A stretch of DNA of 64,000 nt, from assembly GCF_007830445.1 (NCBI RefSeq), contig NZ_VLKR01000025.1:26569-90568 (forward strand). Direction: 5' to 3'. The position numbers and the translations under genes were made by a program. The notes under the pieces were generated by a model, which worked only from the letters and a program-made list of their open reading frames with translations, was not told the origin of the DNA and did not search any database. The DNA comes from Sphingobacterium siyangense (lineage in GTDB: Bacteria > Bacteroidota > Bacteroidia > Sphingobacteriales > Sphingobacteriaceae). Positions 36,288 to 45,869 of the stretch are shown here, in pieces (position 1 is the stretch's first letter; each line of letters begins with the position of its first letter).

Positions 36288-36425
36288 TTATCGCTTCATA
36301 CCTATTCCCAATTGAAATAAAACCTTCATGACTTCGCAGACACCAACAGCAATAAAAGCATACCGAAGGTCCTTTCTGGCCAATAAGATCAGACTCGTCA
36401 AAAAAAGCAGGAAATAGGCCTGCAT
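36288..36425 (-). CDS. Possible 45-aa membrane protein
   Basis: An ATG-TAA ORF of 45 codons lies 26 bp after the stop of the S9 peptidase gene in the same direction. The peptide is largely hydrophobic (MQAYFLLFLTSLILLA, then YAFIAVGVCEVMKVLFQLG) with basic residues between and at the end. This suggests two membrane helices in a hairpin. I do not recognise the family. It could be a genuine small protein of the operon or the remnant of a larger membrane gene, since the upstream frame is closed by a TAG only a few codons before. Confidence 0.4.
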   Translation of the reverse strand: MQAYFLLFLTSLILLARKDLRYAFIAVGVCEVMKVLFQLGIGMKR

Positions 36426-36451
36426 TAGCGGATTATTGTTCTAATGAAAGA

Positions 36452-38683
36452 TCAATACTGATTCCAGGCAGGCGGATCTACGCCAAGAAGATGTTTTACA
36501 AAATAGTCCCTTCTTTTTCGTTCACCATAATCTCCCCCGGAAGAATGCCCCATTCCAGGAACCATGATAAAATCATGATTCTTACGCGCTTTAATCAAAG
36601 CATCAACCAATTGGAAAGTGGATGAAGGATCCACATTATCATCAAGTTCTCCAACAATCAGCAAAAGATTTCCTTCCAGCTTAGCGGCATTTTCAATATT
36701 AGAGCTAGCCGCATATTCAGGACCTACAGGCCAGCCCATCCATTGCTCGTTCCACCATATTTTATCCATTCGGTTATCGTGACAACCACAGGAGGAAACG
36801 CCAACTTTGTAAAACTCGGGATGGAATAACAGCGCTCCGGTTGAACTTTGCCCCCCGGCAGATGTGCCATAGATCCCTACCCTGCCGATATCCATGTATT
36901 TATATTGTTTTGACGCGGCCTGCATCCAGGCAATTCGATCCGGAAAGCCCGCATCTTTCAGGTTTTTCCAACAGACATCATGGAAAGCCTTCGAACGATT
37001 TGAGGTCCCCATCCCGTCGATCTGCACCACAATAAAGCCCAATTCAGCGAGTTCGTACATCCCGCTCGGGTTGCTGTAAAATGATTTTGGTACGAAAGAA
37101 CTATGCGGTCCCGCATAAATGTATTCGATGACAGGATAGCTTTTAGCAGGATCAAAATTCGTCGGCCGAATAATAATCCCCCAGATATCCGTTGCGCCAT
37201 CACGTCCCTTAGCTTTAAAAACCTCCGGTGCACGCCACCCTGCAGCTTCGAGCAGACTACTGTTTGTTTTCTCCAGCTCCATGATAAGACGGCCATTTTT
37301 GTCGCGCAATACTGAAATTGGCGGCTGATCGACCCGGGAATACGTATCCACAAACTGCGAATAGTCTTTATTGAAAAAAGCTTGATGATTTGCATTTTCT
37401 TCGGTCAGCAGTTTTAAGCCCTTTCCGTCTAAACCGATAGCGTAATAGTGGACCAAATAGGGATCTTCTGCAGCATTCACTCCGCTGCCTTCGAAAATAA
37501 CCGTTCGTTTTTCAGCATCAACATGCACAATTTTCCGAACAACCCAGTTTCCTTTCGTTATCTGGTTCTTTACTTTACCAGTAATTCCATCATAGAGATA
37601 CAGGTGGTTCCATCCATCACGCTCAGAGGCCCATACAATCTCCTTTCCATCGGCCAGATCCTCACGGTATTTCTTGCCGCTATAATCAATAAAGGTCTTA
37701 TTCTGCTCTTGAATCAGAAAACTCGAGGTACCGCTATTTGCATCCATCTGCATGACGCCATAGACTTGATGCCCCCGTTTGTTATACTCGAAGGTAAATG
37801 CTCTGCTGTCATCGCGCCAGGAAAGATCCGAAAGGTAAAATTGATTTGGTATGAGTGTAGCATCAAACACCGATAGTCGGTCTTTTTCAAGATCATATAA
37901 AATGGGTAGTTTTTGCGCAAGCTCATCTCCGGGCTTCACGTAATCGCGTGTCTGAATTTTAGGCTGCAGCTGATCTTTAGGAGAAGATTCAATAAGCGTC
38001 AGTTGCCTGATCTCTATTTTTTGAGTTTTTACTGTAGCCAGCTTACGACTATCTGGTGCCCATTGAATATCATTGCTATAATAATTTGCCGTGTTGCCAT
38101 CAAAGGTAATTTGTCGGGCCTCGTTTGTATTTCCCTTTTTTGCCAGGAATACATTATTATTGCGGATAAATGCCACATATTTTTTATCTGGAGATTCGAC
38201 TTCCCTATAGGCATTTCCCTGCTTACGCTGCCCCCAATATCGCATATTTCGTTCTTTATTTCCACTTGCAGCGCCCTGGCTCAATTGCGAGGAACGACGG
38301 TTCCAGATCCACAGGTAGCCCGCGATATCGAGCGATACTTGATCCTCATCCAGCAATTTTATCTGATCATTGGAAATAACACGATTTTCGATTTTCCGCC
38401 CCAGCTTTTCATCCACTAACGAAAATACGTTCGTCAGATCAAACAGCTGTTCTTTTGTTTTTGCCTGGGGATTGACCAAAATATACTCTTTTCCCTGCAA
38501 CGTATTTCGATCATACCAAAAGAGATCCCCCTTATCATTCCAATAAAACTGGCCGGGCAGATTTTCAATTTTGTTGGTCAATTGTTTTTTTAAGTTTTGT
38601 GCACGCGTATAATCTGCCACAGTTCCTTGACCAAACAGAAACTGTGCAGACAACAACAAAACCGCTGTACTAAGAAACTTCAT
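36452..38683 (-). CDS. S9-family (DPP IV-like) serine peptidase, exported
   Basis: The 743-aa protein has a signal peptide (AQFLFGQ), a beta-propeller region (LTFEYN- and DGWNHLYLYDG-type blades), and a C-terminal hydrolase domain. The triad is Ser near residue 605 (YGTSAGGQSS), Asp in GELDDNVDPS and His in VPGMGHSSGG. The propeller lacks an obvious EE motif, so dipeptidyl specificity is uncertain. Its start overlaps the end of the permease gene by 14 bp. It is near the 3' end of the hydroxyproline operon and likely trims peptides in the periplasm. Confidence 0.9.
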   Translation of the reverse strand: MKFLSTAVLLLSAQFLFGQGTVADYTRAQNLKKQLTNKIENLPGQFYWNDKGDLFWYDRNTLQGKEYILVNPQAKTKEQLFDLTNVFSLVDEKLGRKIENRVISNDQIKLLDEDQVSLDIAGYLWIWNRRSSQLSQGAASGNKERNMRYWGQRKQGNAYREVESPDKKYVAFIRNNNVFLAKKGNTNEARQITFDGNTANYYSNDIQWAPDSRKLATVKTQKIEIRQLTLIESSPKDQLQPKIQTRDYVKPGDELAQKLPILYDLEKDRLSVFDATLIPNQFYLSDLSWRDDSRAFTFEYNKRGHQVYGVMQMDANSGTSSFLIQEQNKTFIDYSGKKYREDLADGKEIVWASERDGWNHLYLYDGITGKVKNQITKGNWVVRKIVHVDAEKRTVIFEGSGVNAAEDPYLVHYYAIGLDGKGLKLLTEENANHQAFFNKDYSQFVDTYSRVDQPPISVLRDKNGRLIMELEKTNSSLLEAAGWRAPEVFKAKGRDGATDIWGIIIRPTNFDPAKSYPVIEYIYAGPHSSFVPKSFYSNPSGMYELAELGFIVVQIDGMGTSNRSKAFHDVCWKNLKDAGFPDRIAWMQAASKQYKYMDIGRVGIYGTSAGGQSSTGALLFHPEFYKVGVSSCGCHDNRMDKIWWNEQWMGWPVGPEYAASSNIENAAKLEGNLLLIVGELDDNVDPSSTFQLVDALIKARKNHDFIMVPGMGHSSGGDYGERKRRDYFVKHLLGVDPPAWNQY

Positions 38684-40094
38684 ACTTTCTTCGCTTAGGA
38701 TTGATTAAATAATAGATCGGGATTCCCAATAGTGCAATGATAATGCCCGGCCAGGTATAATTGGGTTTGAAAATGACCATCAACCCAATAAAGGCAAGTC
38801 CCATCAGAATATAAAGAATGGGAAGAAAAGGATAGCCAAATGCTTTATAGGGTCTGTTCAAATCTGGACGTGTGATACGGAGACGAATAATACCCGCAAT
38901 CGCGAGTACATAAAATATAACGACCACACAGGTAATCATGTCCAATAAATCACCATATTTTCCGCTTAAACACCATATTGACGCAGCGACACATTGTATC
39001 CAGAGTGCCCAGGCAGGTACCGCATGCGCATTGAGCTTACCTGCCCTTTTAAAAAACAAACCATCTTTGGCCATAGAATAATACACCCTCGCTCCTGCCA
39101 GGATAATCCCATTATTACAGCCAAAAGTGCTGATCATGATCATAATCGCTATAATAGTTATCCCAAATGGGCCAAAAACTTCTTGAGCGACACTCATGGC
39201 TACACGATCTTTTGGTGCATTGACCATAGCTTCCAAAGGCAATATGCCGGTGTACATCAAATTAGTCAGAAGATAGATTACGGTAACCAGTAAAGTCCCT
39301 AATGCAAGACTCAAGCCGATATTACGTTGTGGATTTTTAATTTCGCCGGCTACTGCGGAAGATGAGTGCCAGGAATCGCTGCTGAAGAGCGCACCGACCA
39401 TAGCCGCAGAAAAAGCGCCCATTGCTGAAAATCCATCATAAGATGCGTACGTTCCATCCGTATTTAAACGGCGCATTGACCAAAGTGATATATTGTCCCA
39501 GTTCCAAGCCCAAACTTCATGTTTCAAAGCCAGGAAGCCAAAGAGCAACAAGAGCAACAGGCTCCCGATCTTGATCAATGTGATGGATGTCTGTACGCGC
39601 TTTCCGCTATTTACGCCTCTTGAATTAATATAGGTTAATACAATAATGACGGTAATTGCCAGCAGCTGCGCTGCCGATACCCGATAATCTGACCATTCTA
39701 GCAGGTAAACATCTTCATCCATAAAGGGGAAGAGATAGGCTGTAAATTTCGCAAAAGCTACCCCCACAGCAGCTATTGTCGCAGTTTGTATAACGGCAAA
39801 AAATGTCCAGCCAAATACAAAACTCAATACCGGCCCATAAGCCTCCCGAAGGTAGATGTATTGCCCTCCTGCCTTTGGAAACATCGCACTCAATTCACCA
39901 TAGCTCAACGCTGCAGTCAATGTCATAAAACCACATATCAGCCATACCACCATCATCCAGCCCGCAGACCCCGTGTTACGAGCGATATCCGCAGATACAA
40001 TAAAAATCCCAGAGCCGATCATACTTCCAACCACCAGCATAGTAGCATCCAGCAACCCGAGGGACTTTTGAAAAGTTTGTTTCGACTCACTCAT
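38670..40094 (-). CDS. APC-superfamily amino-acid permease
   Basis: The 474-aa inner-membrane transporter has about 12 helices and the APC start LGLLDATMLVVGSMIGSGIFIVSADIARN. SYGELSAMFPKAGGQYIYLREAYGP and the late NRPYKAFGYPFLP are also typical of the LAT/APC branch. The ATG at 40094 is chosen over the GTG at 40100. It lies 6 bp downstream of the DUF885 gene and overlaps the S9 peptidase gene. By context it may import proline, hydroxyproline or another amino acid released from peptides; specificity cannot be read from the sequence. Confidence 0.92.
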   Translation of the reverse strand: MSESKQTFQKSLGLLDATMLVVGSMIGSGIFIVSADIARNTGSAGWMMVVWLICGFMTLTAALSYGELSAMFPKAGGQYIYLREAYGPVLSFVFGWTFFAVIQTATIAAVGVAFAKFTAYLFPFMDEDVYLLEWSDYRVSAAQLLAITVIIVLTYINSRGVNSGKRVQTSITLIKIGSLLLLLLFGFLALKHEVWAWNWDNISLWSMRRLNTDGTYASYDGFSAMGAFSAAMVGALFSSDSWHSSSAVAGEIKNPQRNIGLSLALGTLLVTVIYLLTNLMYTGILPLEAMVNAPKDRVAMSVAQEVFGPFGITIIAIMIMISTFGCNNGIILAGARVYYSMAKDGLFFKRAGKLNAHAVPAWALWIQCVAASIWCLSGKYGDLLDMITCVVVIFYVLAIAGIIRLRITRPDLNRPYKAFGYPFLPILYILMGLAFIGLMVIFKPNYTWPGIIIALLGIPIYYLINPKRRKYEVS

Positions 40095-40100
40095 AAACAC

Positions 40101-41873
40101 CTAGTTATTAAAATGATAAAACTTCCAGTTTGTCTCGTAATCGGGCTTTAACTTCTCGCCCTTGATAATCGCTCTCAACATTTCCATCGGTAGATAATTT
40201 TCTTTGATCACACGGTCATGGAATTCCACAAATGACATTTTCCCTTGATCTACGACCTCCTCTTTGATACGCATCAATTGCAAGCCGCCTACGAGATAGG
40301 CCAACTGATATAAAGGATCATAGGAACCTTCAAACGATCTCTTTACTTCACCATGCGCATTAGCCGACTCAAATCCCACGCGGTTTACCAGATAATCGAT
40401 GCATTGCTGCGGCGTCCACTCACCTAAATGAAATTTGATACTAAAGGTTATTCTTGCACAGCGGTGCATGCGCCAAAATAACATCCCGATTCGCTCCTCT
40501 GGAGTTTTTGCAAATCCCTTGCTATACAGCAGCAGTTCCCAGTACAGTGTCCATCCTTCCGTCCAAAATGGCGTGTTAAATGCCTCTTCGCGGTAAGGCT
40601 TGTAACGCCTATTCATAAAATATTGCAGATGATGACCGGGAATCAATTCATGCTGGACTGTGCCTCGGGAGAAATAAGGATTATTGCCACGCATACTCAT
40701 CAATTTCGCCTGCTGATCCATCGTGTTTGTCGGATAGGATATGCTAATTTCCCGTCCGCCTGTAAAAAAGGGATTGACCCGCTGCCGTTCAGGTGTCATC
40801 ATGATCATACCCCAAGTCTCGTCTGCCAGCTCAGGAATATTCATGAGTTTATTTTGTTCAATAAATTGCTGCGCATCGTTATACAATCTCAAGATGAGCT
40901 CCGGCTGTTGTCCAATGGGTACGTAGGAGTTTTTAACCTTTTCCTGTGCAGCCCGCCAATCATCGCCGAACCCCATTTCACGGCTCGCTTTCAATAACTC
41001 GGCCTCACACCATTTAAACTCCTGATCGGCCAATTTTAAAAGATCGGCAGCGGTATAACTGATCATTTCTGCTTTGAGTCTTCTGTTTATCTCTTTTTCC
41101 CCAATAGGCCAACCAGCAATCTGACTACCGTCATCAAACACTTTCCAATCACTTTTTGCAGCCAATTTCTCCTTATAATCCGAGAGCTTGCCTTTCACCT
41201 GCTGAAATATAGCCGGTACCCACCAGCTAAATTCAGGGTCGTATCCATTATAAAAATCGAAGGTGCTGGTGATCCTTAAGTCCAGTGAATTTAATAAGGT
41301 AACCAGAAAGTTGACATCTGAATAAGGAATATTGGTCTTTTCCTGTAGAGCAGCTATTGACCGATCGATTTCACCAGCAACCAGCGTCAGCTCTTTCGCG
41401 ACATCTTCTCCTGCCAGACGCTTCCCCCTACGGCGTTCCTTTTCAAGTGCAAAAATTCGCTGTGCGAAAGGTAAATACACAGATAACCGGTTGTAATTCG
41501 ACTCATCTTCTTTCAATGAAAGGAGATCACTTTTTAGTTTGCGCTTCAGTAAGATAAAATCTACCTGCCCCGATGTTTCGAGTTCTTCATAGGGGAACTT
41601 GTCCAGCTTGTTCAAATATTCGTTATCCAAACGTTGAAGACGTGCTAACTGTTCGGGCGAAGCGGCAGCCCGCTGATTGCCCCAGCCTTTGGGCATAGGG
41701 CCATAAAAATAGTTGATCGCCTCAACATCATGCCCATATTGTACAATATAAGGCTCTATAGGAGTTGTATGGTCGTATAATTTCATCTTTTGTGCATGCA
41801 TGGGGACCGGGAATAGAAAGAGCAGTCCATAAAACAATGTTTTGGGGGCTATAAAAGAAAAAGAACGATTCAT
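40101..41873 (-). CDS. DUF885 family protein (putative metallopeptidase), exported
   Basis: The 590-aa protein has a signal peptide (PVPMHAQ). The hallmark is a zinc-peptidase-like motif QHELIPGHHLQ near residue 405, followed by FWTEGWTLYWELLLY, whose Glu could be a third ligand. DUF885 proteins are related to gluzincin peptidases, and few have a defined substrate. It sits between the D-amino-acid oxidase gene and the permease gene in the hydroxyproline operon, which supports a peptidase role on collagen-like peptides. Confidence 0.85.
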   Translation of the reverse strand: MNRSFSFIAPKTLFYGLLFLFPVPMHAQKMKLYDHTTPIEPYIVQYGHDVEAINYFYGPMPKGWGNQRAAASPEQLARLQRLDNEYLNKLDKFPYEELETSGQVDFILLKRKLKSDLLSLKEDESNYNRLSVYLPFAQRIFALEKERRRGKRLAGEDVAKELTLVAGEIDRSIAALQEKTNIPYSDVNFLVTLLNSLDLRITSTFDFYNGYDPEFSWWVPAIFQQVKGKLSDYKEKLAAKSDWKVFDDGSQIAGWPIGEKEINRRLKAEMISYTAADLLKLADQEFKWCEAELLKASREMGFGDDWRAAQEKVKNSYVPIGQQPELILRLYNDAQQFIEQNKLMNIPELADETWGMIMMTPERQRVNPFFTGGREISISYPTNTMDQQAKLMSMRGNNPYFSRGTVQHELIPGHHLQYFMNRRYKPYREEAFNTPFWTEGWTLYWELLLYSKGFAKTPEERIGMLFWRMHRCARITFSIKFHLGEWTPQQCIDYLVNRVGFESANAHGEVKRSFEGSYDPLYQLAYLVGGLQLMRIKEEVVDQGKMSFVEFHDRVIKENYLPMEMLRAIIKGEKLKPDYETNWKFYHFNN

Positions 41874-41904
41874 AATTCGGGTGTTGGTTTATATCATAAT
41901 TTTA

Positions 41905-43167
41905 TCAGTCGAAACGATCAGGTCTAAAACCAGTGATTTCAGACTCTATTTTCTGTCCTGCCAATAAATCTGCAACAACTTTCCCATAGGCAGGGCCCAA
42001 GCTCAAGCCCATCATACCACCCCCACCGGCAACTAGGACATTATCAAATTTTTTCAATCTTCCCAGATAGGGCAATCCGTCAGGCGAGCAGGGTCTGTAA
42101 CCATACCATATTTTTTCGCTTGGGTAATCGACCTTCAATTCCGGATAATATTTAGGAATGGATTCTACAATTCCGCGGACACGGTTTTCATAAATTTTGT
42201 CATTTGCTGGTCCCAATTCCATCGTACCGCTGAATCGGATCTGGCCATTCATGGGGGTTACAGCAACACGAGCCTCCAGTAATAATGCCGCATGATTCAA
42301 TGTATTCTCTTTCTCGGGCTGATACATAAAAGAATACCCTTTTCCTGGCATAAGCGGTGTATTTACGTGCAACTTTGATGTCAGCTGCGGTAAATAAGCG
42401 CCACCAGTCAAGACAAAAGCATCCGCCTGAAAACTTCCTTTGTTGCTGATCGCCTCTTTCACCTTATTTCCGGCTGTTATAAATTTACTGACCTCTGTTT
42501 CTTCGAAAAAAGCGACCCCTGCGGCTTTCAAATATTGAATCAATTGCCGCATTAACTTTGGTGGGTATAATTTTCCATCACAGCGATAAAGTATAGCACC
42601 TAAAACATCCAGCTTCAGATTAGGCTCCAGTTCTTGAACGGCATTTCCCTCTAGAATATCGACATCAAGTCCAAGATCCTGAGCACGATGAGCCAATTCA
42701 ATTTCTTCATGCTTCATTTCCTTAGATTTATACATCATCAGGATCCCGTTCTGCTTCAGTTCAAAATCAAACCCTTCCTCCTGCGCCAATTCATCATATA
42801 ATCTGCTGCTGTAGAGATTCAAATCACGTATTGCAGTCGCATGCTGTTCTACATGTGAGCGATTAGCATGTTTTAAAAACTTCAATCCCCAATTGATCAT
42901 TCGTGGATTTAGCGAAGGCCGTACATAAAAAGGGCTTTTACTATTGAACATCCACTTTATCCCCTGCGCTACAATACCAGGGGCAGCCAAGGGCGTAAAA
43001 TGACTGGGGACAATCATGCCGGCATTGCCATAAGAACAGTTATTGTCCAAGGTATTTTTTTCGAGGATTTTCACATTCCATCCGTCTCTTACAAGGTAAT
43101 AGGCGGAAGCAAGTCCTGCAATTCCTGCACCAACGACGACAACCGTACCTCTATTATTTTCTTTCAC
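41905..43167 (-). CDS. FAD-dependent D-amino-acid oxidase/dehydrogenase (probable cis-4-hydroxy-D-proline oxidase)
   Basis: The 420-aa DAO-family flavoprotein has an N-terminal dinucleotide fold (VVVGAGIAGLASAYYLV, then KILEKN) and a C-terminal FAD motif (VLVAGGGGMMGLSLGPAYGKVVADL). In hydroxyproline catabolism the D-isomer made by the epimerase is oxidised to 1-pyrroline-4-hydroxy-2-carboxylate by an enzyme of this family. The gene lies next to the epimerase and upstream of the DUF885 gene in one operon, so I assign that step. A general D-amino-acid or DadA-type role is the alternative. Confidence 0.87.
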   Translation of the reverse strand: MKENNRGTVVVVGAGIAGLASAYYLVRDGWNVKILEKNTLDNNCSYGNAGMIVPSHFTPLAAPGIVAQGIKWMFNSKSPFYVRPSLNPRMINWGLKFLKHANRSHVEQHATAIRDLNLYSSRLYDELAQEEGFDFELKQNGILMMYKSKEMKHEEIELAHRAQDLGLDVDILEGNAVQELEPNLKLDVLGAILYRCDGKLYPPKLMRQLIQYLKAAGVAFFEETEVSKFITAGNKVKEAISNKGSFQADAFVLTGGAYLPQLTSKLHVNTPLMPGKGYSFMYQPEKENTLNHAALLLEARVAVTPMNGQIRFSGTMELGPANDKIYENRVRGIVESIPKYYPELKVDYPSEKIWYGYRPCSPDGLPYLGRLKKFDNVLVAGGGGMMGLSLGPAYGKVVADLLAGQKIESEITGFRPDRFD

Positions 43168-43207
43168 GTTGCTCTTGTCTTATTATTTTTTTAAATCACC
43201 TGAACTA

Positions 43208-44206
43208 TTAAATCACTTGAAAACCGCCAAAATAAGGATCCTCATCATCCAAGAAAATGGTATTATAGCCTGTTATCCGTGCCCAGCCTTCTATGGATGG
43301 GACAATGGCCGGTCTGCCATCGACGGTTGTTTCAGCTTCAATTTTACCGGTAAATTGTGACCCGATATAACTTTCATGTATAAACTCCATCCCTTTCTTG
43401 AGTTTCCCTCTAGCATACCATTGCGCCATACGGGCTGATGTACCTGTACCGCATGGAGAACGGTCTAATGCATTATCGCCAACCAATACAGCATTACGCC
43501 CTGATGAGTTAGGAAGCTTAGGATTTCCCGTCCATTGGATGTGAGTCAATCCATGTATATTAGCATCTTCGGGATGAACAAAAGAATATTTTTCATTCAG
43601 CAGCTGCCGGATTATTTTTCCATAATGAATGAGCTGGCTTGCTGAATAAGAACTGATATCTTGAAAATTAGTCTGTGGGTCAATAATGCCGTAAAAGTTT
43701 CCACCGTAGGCAACGTCAACGCTGATGTTGCCTAGATCCGGGCAATCGACCGTTAAGGCTTCAGCGTATAAAAAGGATTTGACGTTGGTAAGCTTTACGC
43801 TTTTCACCTTAGATCCCTCTTGGACATAGTCGATATGTACAAGTCCAGCCGGAGTTTCCAACCTTAATTTTCCGGGAACCTTAGGTTGAACTAGGCCCTC
43901 CTCTATAGCAATCGTCACTGTACCAATAGTCCCATGTCCACACATCGGTAGACAACCACTGGTCTCAATGTAAAGGACACCAATATCATTTTGCGGATCA
44001 AAGGGTGGATAAAGCATACTGCCACTCATCATGTCATGGCCCCTTGGTTCAAACATCAATCCCATACGGATCCAATCGTATTCACGTATAAAATGTAACC
44101 TGCGCTCCATCATCGAGTTTCCTTGTAACAATGGGGTTCCACCGGCCACCAATCGCACGGGACAACCACAGGTATGCGAATCAATACAAAAAAAAGTCTT
44201 CTTCAT
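43208..44206 (-). CDS. 4-hydroxyproline 2-epimerase
   Basis: The 332-aa cofactor-free racemase/epimerase of the proline racemase family interconverts trans-4-hydroxy-L-proline and cis-4-hydroxy-D-proline. Both catalytic cysteines are present: Cys89 (PMCGHGTIG) and Cys252 (DRSPCGTGTSAR), which marks a racemase or epimerase rather than the Thr-containing dehydratases. The substrate end DSHTCGCPVRLVAGG is typical of the hydroxyproline type. The other pathway genes around it support the assignment. Confidence 0.92.
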   Translation of the reverse strand: MKKTFFCIDSHTCGCPVRLVAGGTPLLQGNSMMERRLHFIREYDWIRMGLMFEPRGHDMMSGSMLYPPFDPQNDIGVLYIETSGCLPMCGHGTIGTVTIAIEEGLVQPKVPGKLRLETPAGLVHIDYVQEGSKVKSVKLTNVKSFLYAEALTVDCPDLGNISVDVAYGGNFYGIIDPQTNFQDISSYSASQLIHYGKIIRQLLNEKYSFVHPEDANIHGLTHIQWTGNPKLPNSSGRNAVLVGDNALDRSPCGTGTSARMAQWYARGKLKKGMEFIHESYIGSQFTGKIEAETTVDGRPAIVPSIEGWARITGYNTIFLDDEDPYFGGFQVI

Positions 44207-44241
44207 TTCTGGTTACTTGTTTATATGGTCACTTGTTTCTA

Positions 44242-45699
44242 TTATGCTTTAGTCCATTGCTGGTTGACCAAACGGTCAATTTGTAATGGGTTTCCGTCCT
44301 GCAGTTCTTTAGGCAAAAATTCATTTGGCCAATTTTGAAAACTAATGGGGCGAATAAAACGCTTTACTGCATCGGGCCCGACAGAAGTGAAACGTGCATC
44401 TGTGGTTGCCGGATAAGGTCCGCCATGATGCATAGCATACTGTACTTCAACCCCAGTTGGCATCCCCTGAAACAAAAGCCTTCCACATTTGTCCTGTGCA
44501 ATTGAAAAGAGTGCCTGGCATTCGCGGATATCCTGCGCCGATGCCGCAAAAGTGATGGTAATCTGTCCTTCGAGCTGCTCCATTACATTTTTCATTTCAT
44601 TGAGGTCCGCACAAGATATAATTAGCCCAAAAGGTCCAAAAACCTCTTCCAATAACTTAGGATTAGCCAAAACTTGGCTTGCTTCCGCCTCAGCAAGCAG
44701 GGCCTGCGCAAAATCTTGCCCTGTATTATCCTGCCCTTCTTCCAATATACTGACACCATCGTATTGAACCATTTCCCCTTTTAAACGGTTGTAGCTATCC
44801 AATATTCCTGCGTGCAGCATTTTGCCGGTCGCGGCAGCTTGAAGTTCTTTCTTCAACGCCGCTTTAAGAAGATCTAGCTGTTCGCCGCCAATACTTACCA
44901 GAACACCTGGATTGGTACAAAATTGACCAACACCTAAAAGCAATGAGGCAATATACTGCTTAGCAAAAGGTTCCAGATTGCTAGCTAAGTAGTCCGGTAA
45001 AAGAAAAACCGGATTTACGCTCCCCATTTCGGCAAATACCGGAATAGGATCAGGTCTTGACTGGCCCAGATCAAATAAAGCTTTCCCGCCACGGAAAGAA
45101 CCTGTAAATGCGACTGCTTTTACGAATCTGTGGCGGACCAATTGTTGTCCAGTAGCAAATGAATCCGACAGCACATGATTAAAAACGCCAGTTGGAGCTC
45201 CTTGTTTTGAAATCGCCCGATCAATAGCGTCAGCCATTAATTGCGAGGTTTTAAGATGAGCGGGATGCGCTTTTACGATAACTGAACAGCCCGCACCAAT
45301 GGCACTGGCGGTATCCCCACCTGCTGTTGAAAAAGCGAAAGGGAAATTACTTGCGCCAAAAACCACAACAGGACCAAGCCCTTTATTATACTTCCGTAAA
45401 TCAAATTGGCCATTTGGGTCTCGATCAATGCGTACTTCACTGTATAAACCAGTTCGCACAGCATCGGCATATCGACGCCACTGATTGACCGTTCTCGCTT
45501 TTTCACCTTGCAGTCTTCCCAAAGGAAGGGCCGTTTCCAGATGGGCCGTTTCAATCAGGACGTCTCCCAATGCCTCAATTTCTGCGGCAATGGCATACAT
45601 CAATTCCGCCCGTTCAATGACATCAGTTTTTTGAAGAAACTGAAACCCAGCCTCCGCCTGTTTTACGACGTAATCAATCTCATTTTCGTTTCTATCCAT
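44242..45699 (-). CDS. 2-oxoglutarate semialdehyde dehydrogenase (NADP+-type aldehyde dehydrogenase)
   Basis: The 485-aa aldehyde dehydrogenase has the NAD(P) loop (FGASNFPFAFSTAGGDTASA and FTGSFRGGKAL), catalytic Glu224 (FAEMGSVNP) and catalytic Cys261 (GQFCTNPG). The sequence style (TGMPTGVEV-like MPTGVEVQYAMHHGGPYPAT) is that of 2,5-dioxovalerate / alpha-ketoglutaric semialdehyde dehydrogenases. It would form 2-oxoglutarate, the last step of the hydroxyproline pathway. It lies 35 bp upstream of the epimerase gene. Confidence 0.9.
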   Translation of the reverse strand: MDRNENEIDYVVKQAEAGFQFLQKTDVIERAELMYAIAAEIEALGDVLIETAHLETALPLGRLQGEKARTVNQWRRYADAVRTGLYSEVRIDRDPNGQFDLRKYNKGLGPVVVFGASNFPFAFSTAGGDTASAIGAGCSVIVKAHPAHLKTSQLMADAIDRAISKQGAPTGVFNHVLSDSFATGQQLVRHRFVKAVAFTGSFRGGKALFDLGQSRPDPIPVFAEMGSVNPVFLLPDYLASNLEPFAKQYIASLLLGVGQFCTNPGVLVSIGGEQLDLLKAALKKELQAAATGKMLHAGILDSYNRLKGEMVQYDGVSILEEGQDNTGQDFAQALLAEAEASQVLANPKLLEEVFGPFGLIISCADLNEMKNVMEQLEGQITITFAASAQDIRECQALFSIAQDKCGRLLFQGMPTGVEVQYAMHHGGPYPATTDARFTSVGPDAVKRFIRPISFQNWPNEFLPKELQDGNPLQIDRLVNQQWTKA

Positions 45700-45869
45700 T
45701 CCTTTTGTTTTTATTGTAAGTATCTATCTTCAAAAATCAATAAAAACCTTCCCGATATCTTCATTCCTTGCGGCATTAAATATAATAAGAAGGTCCTTTT
45801 CGCCTATTTTTATCCGGCCCTAAAAAAGGAAATTTTCTGAACCTTCGTCCAGAAAGTTCAGAAGCATTC

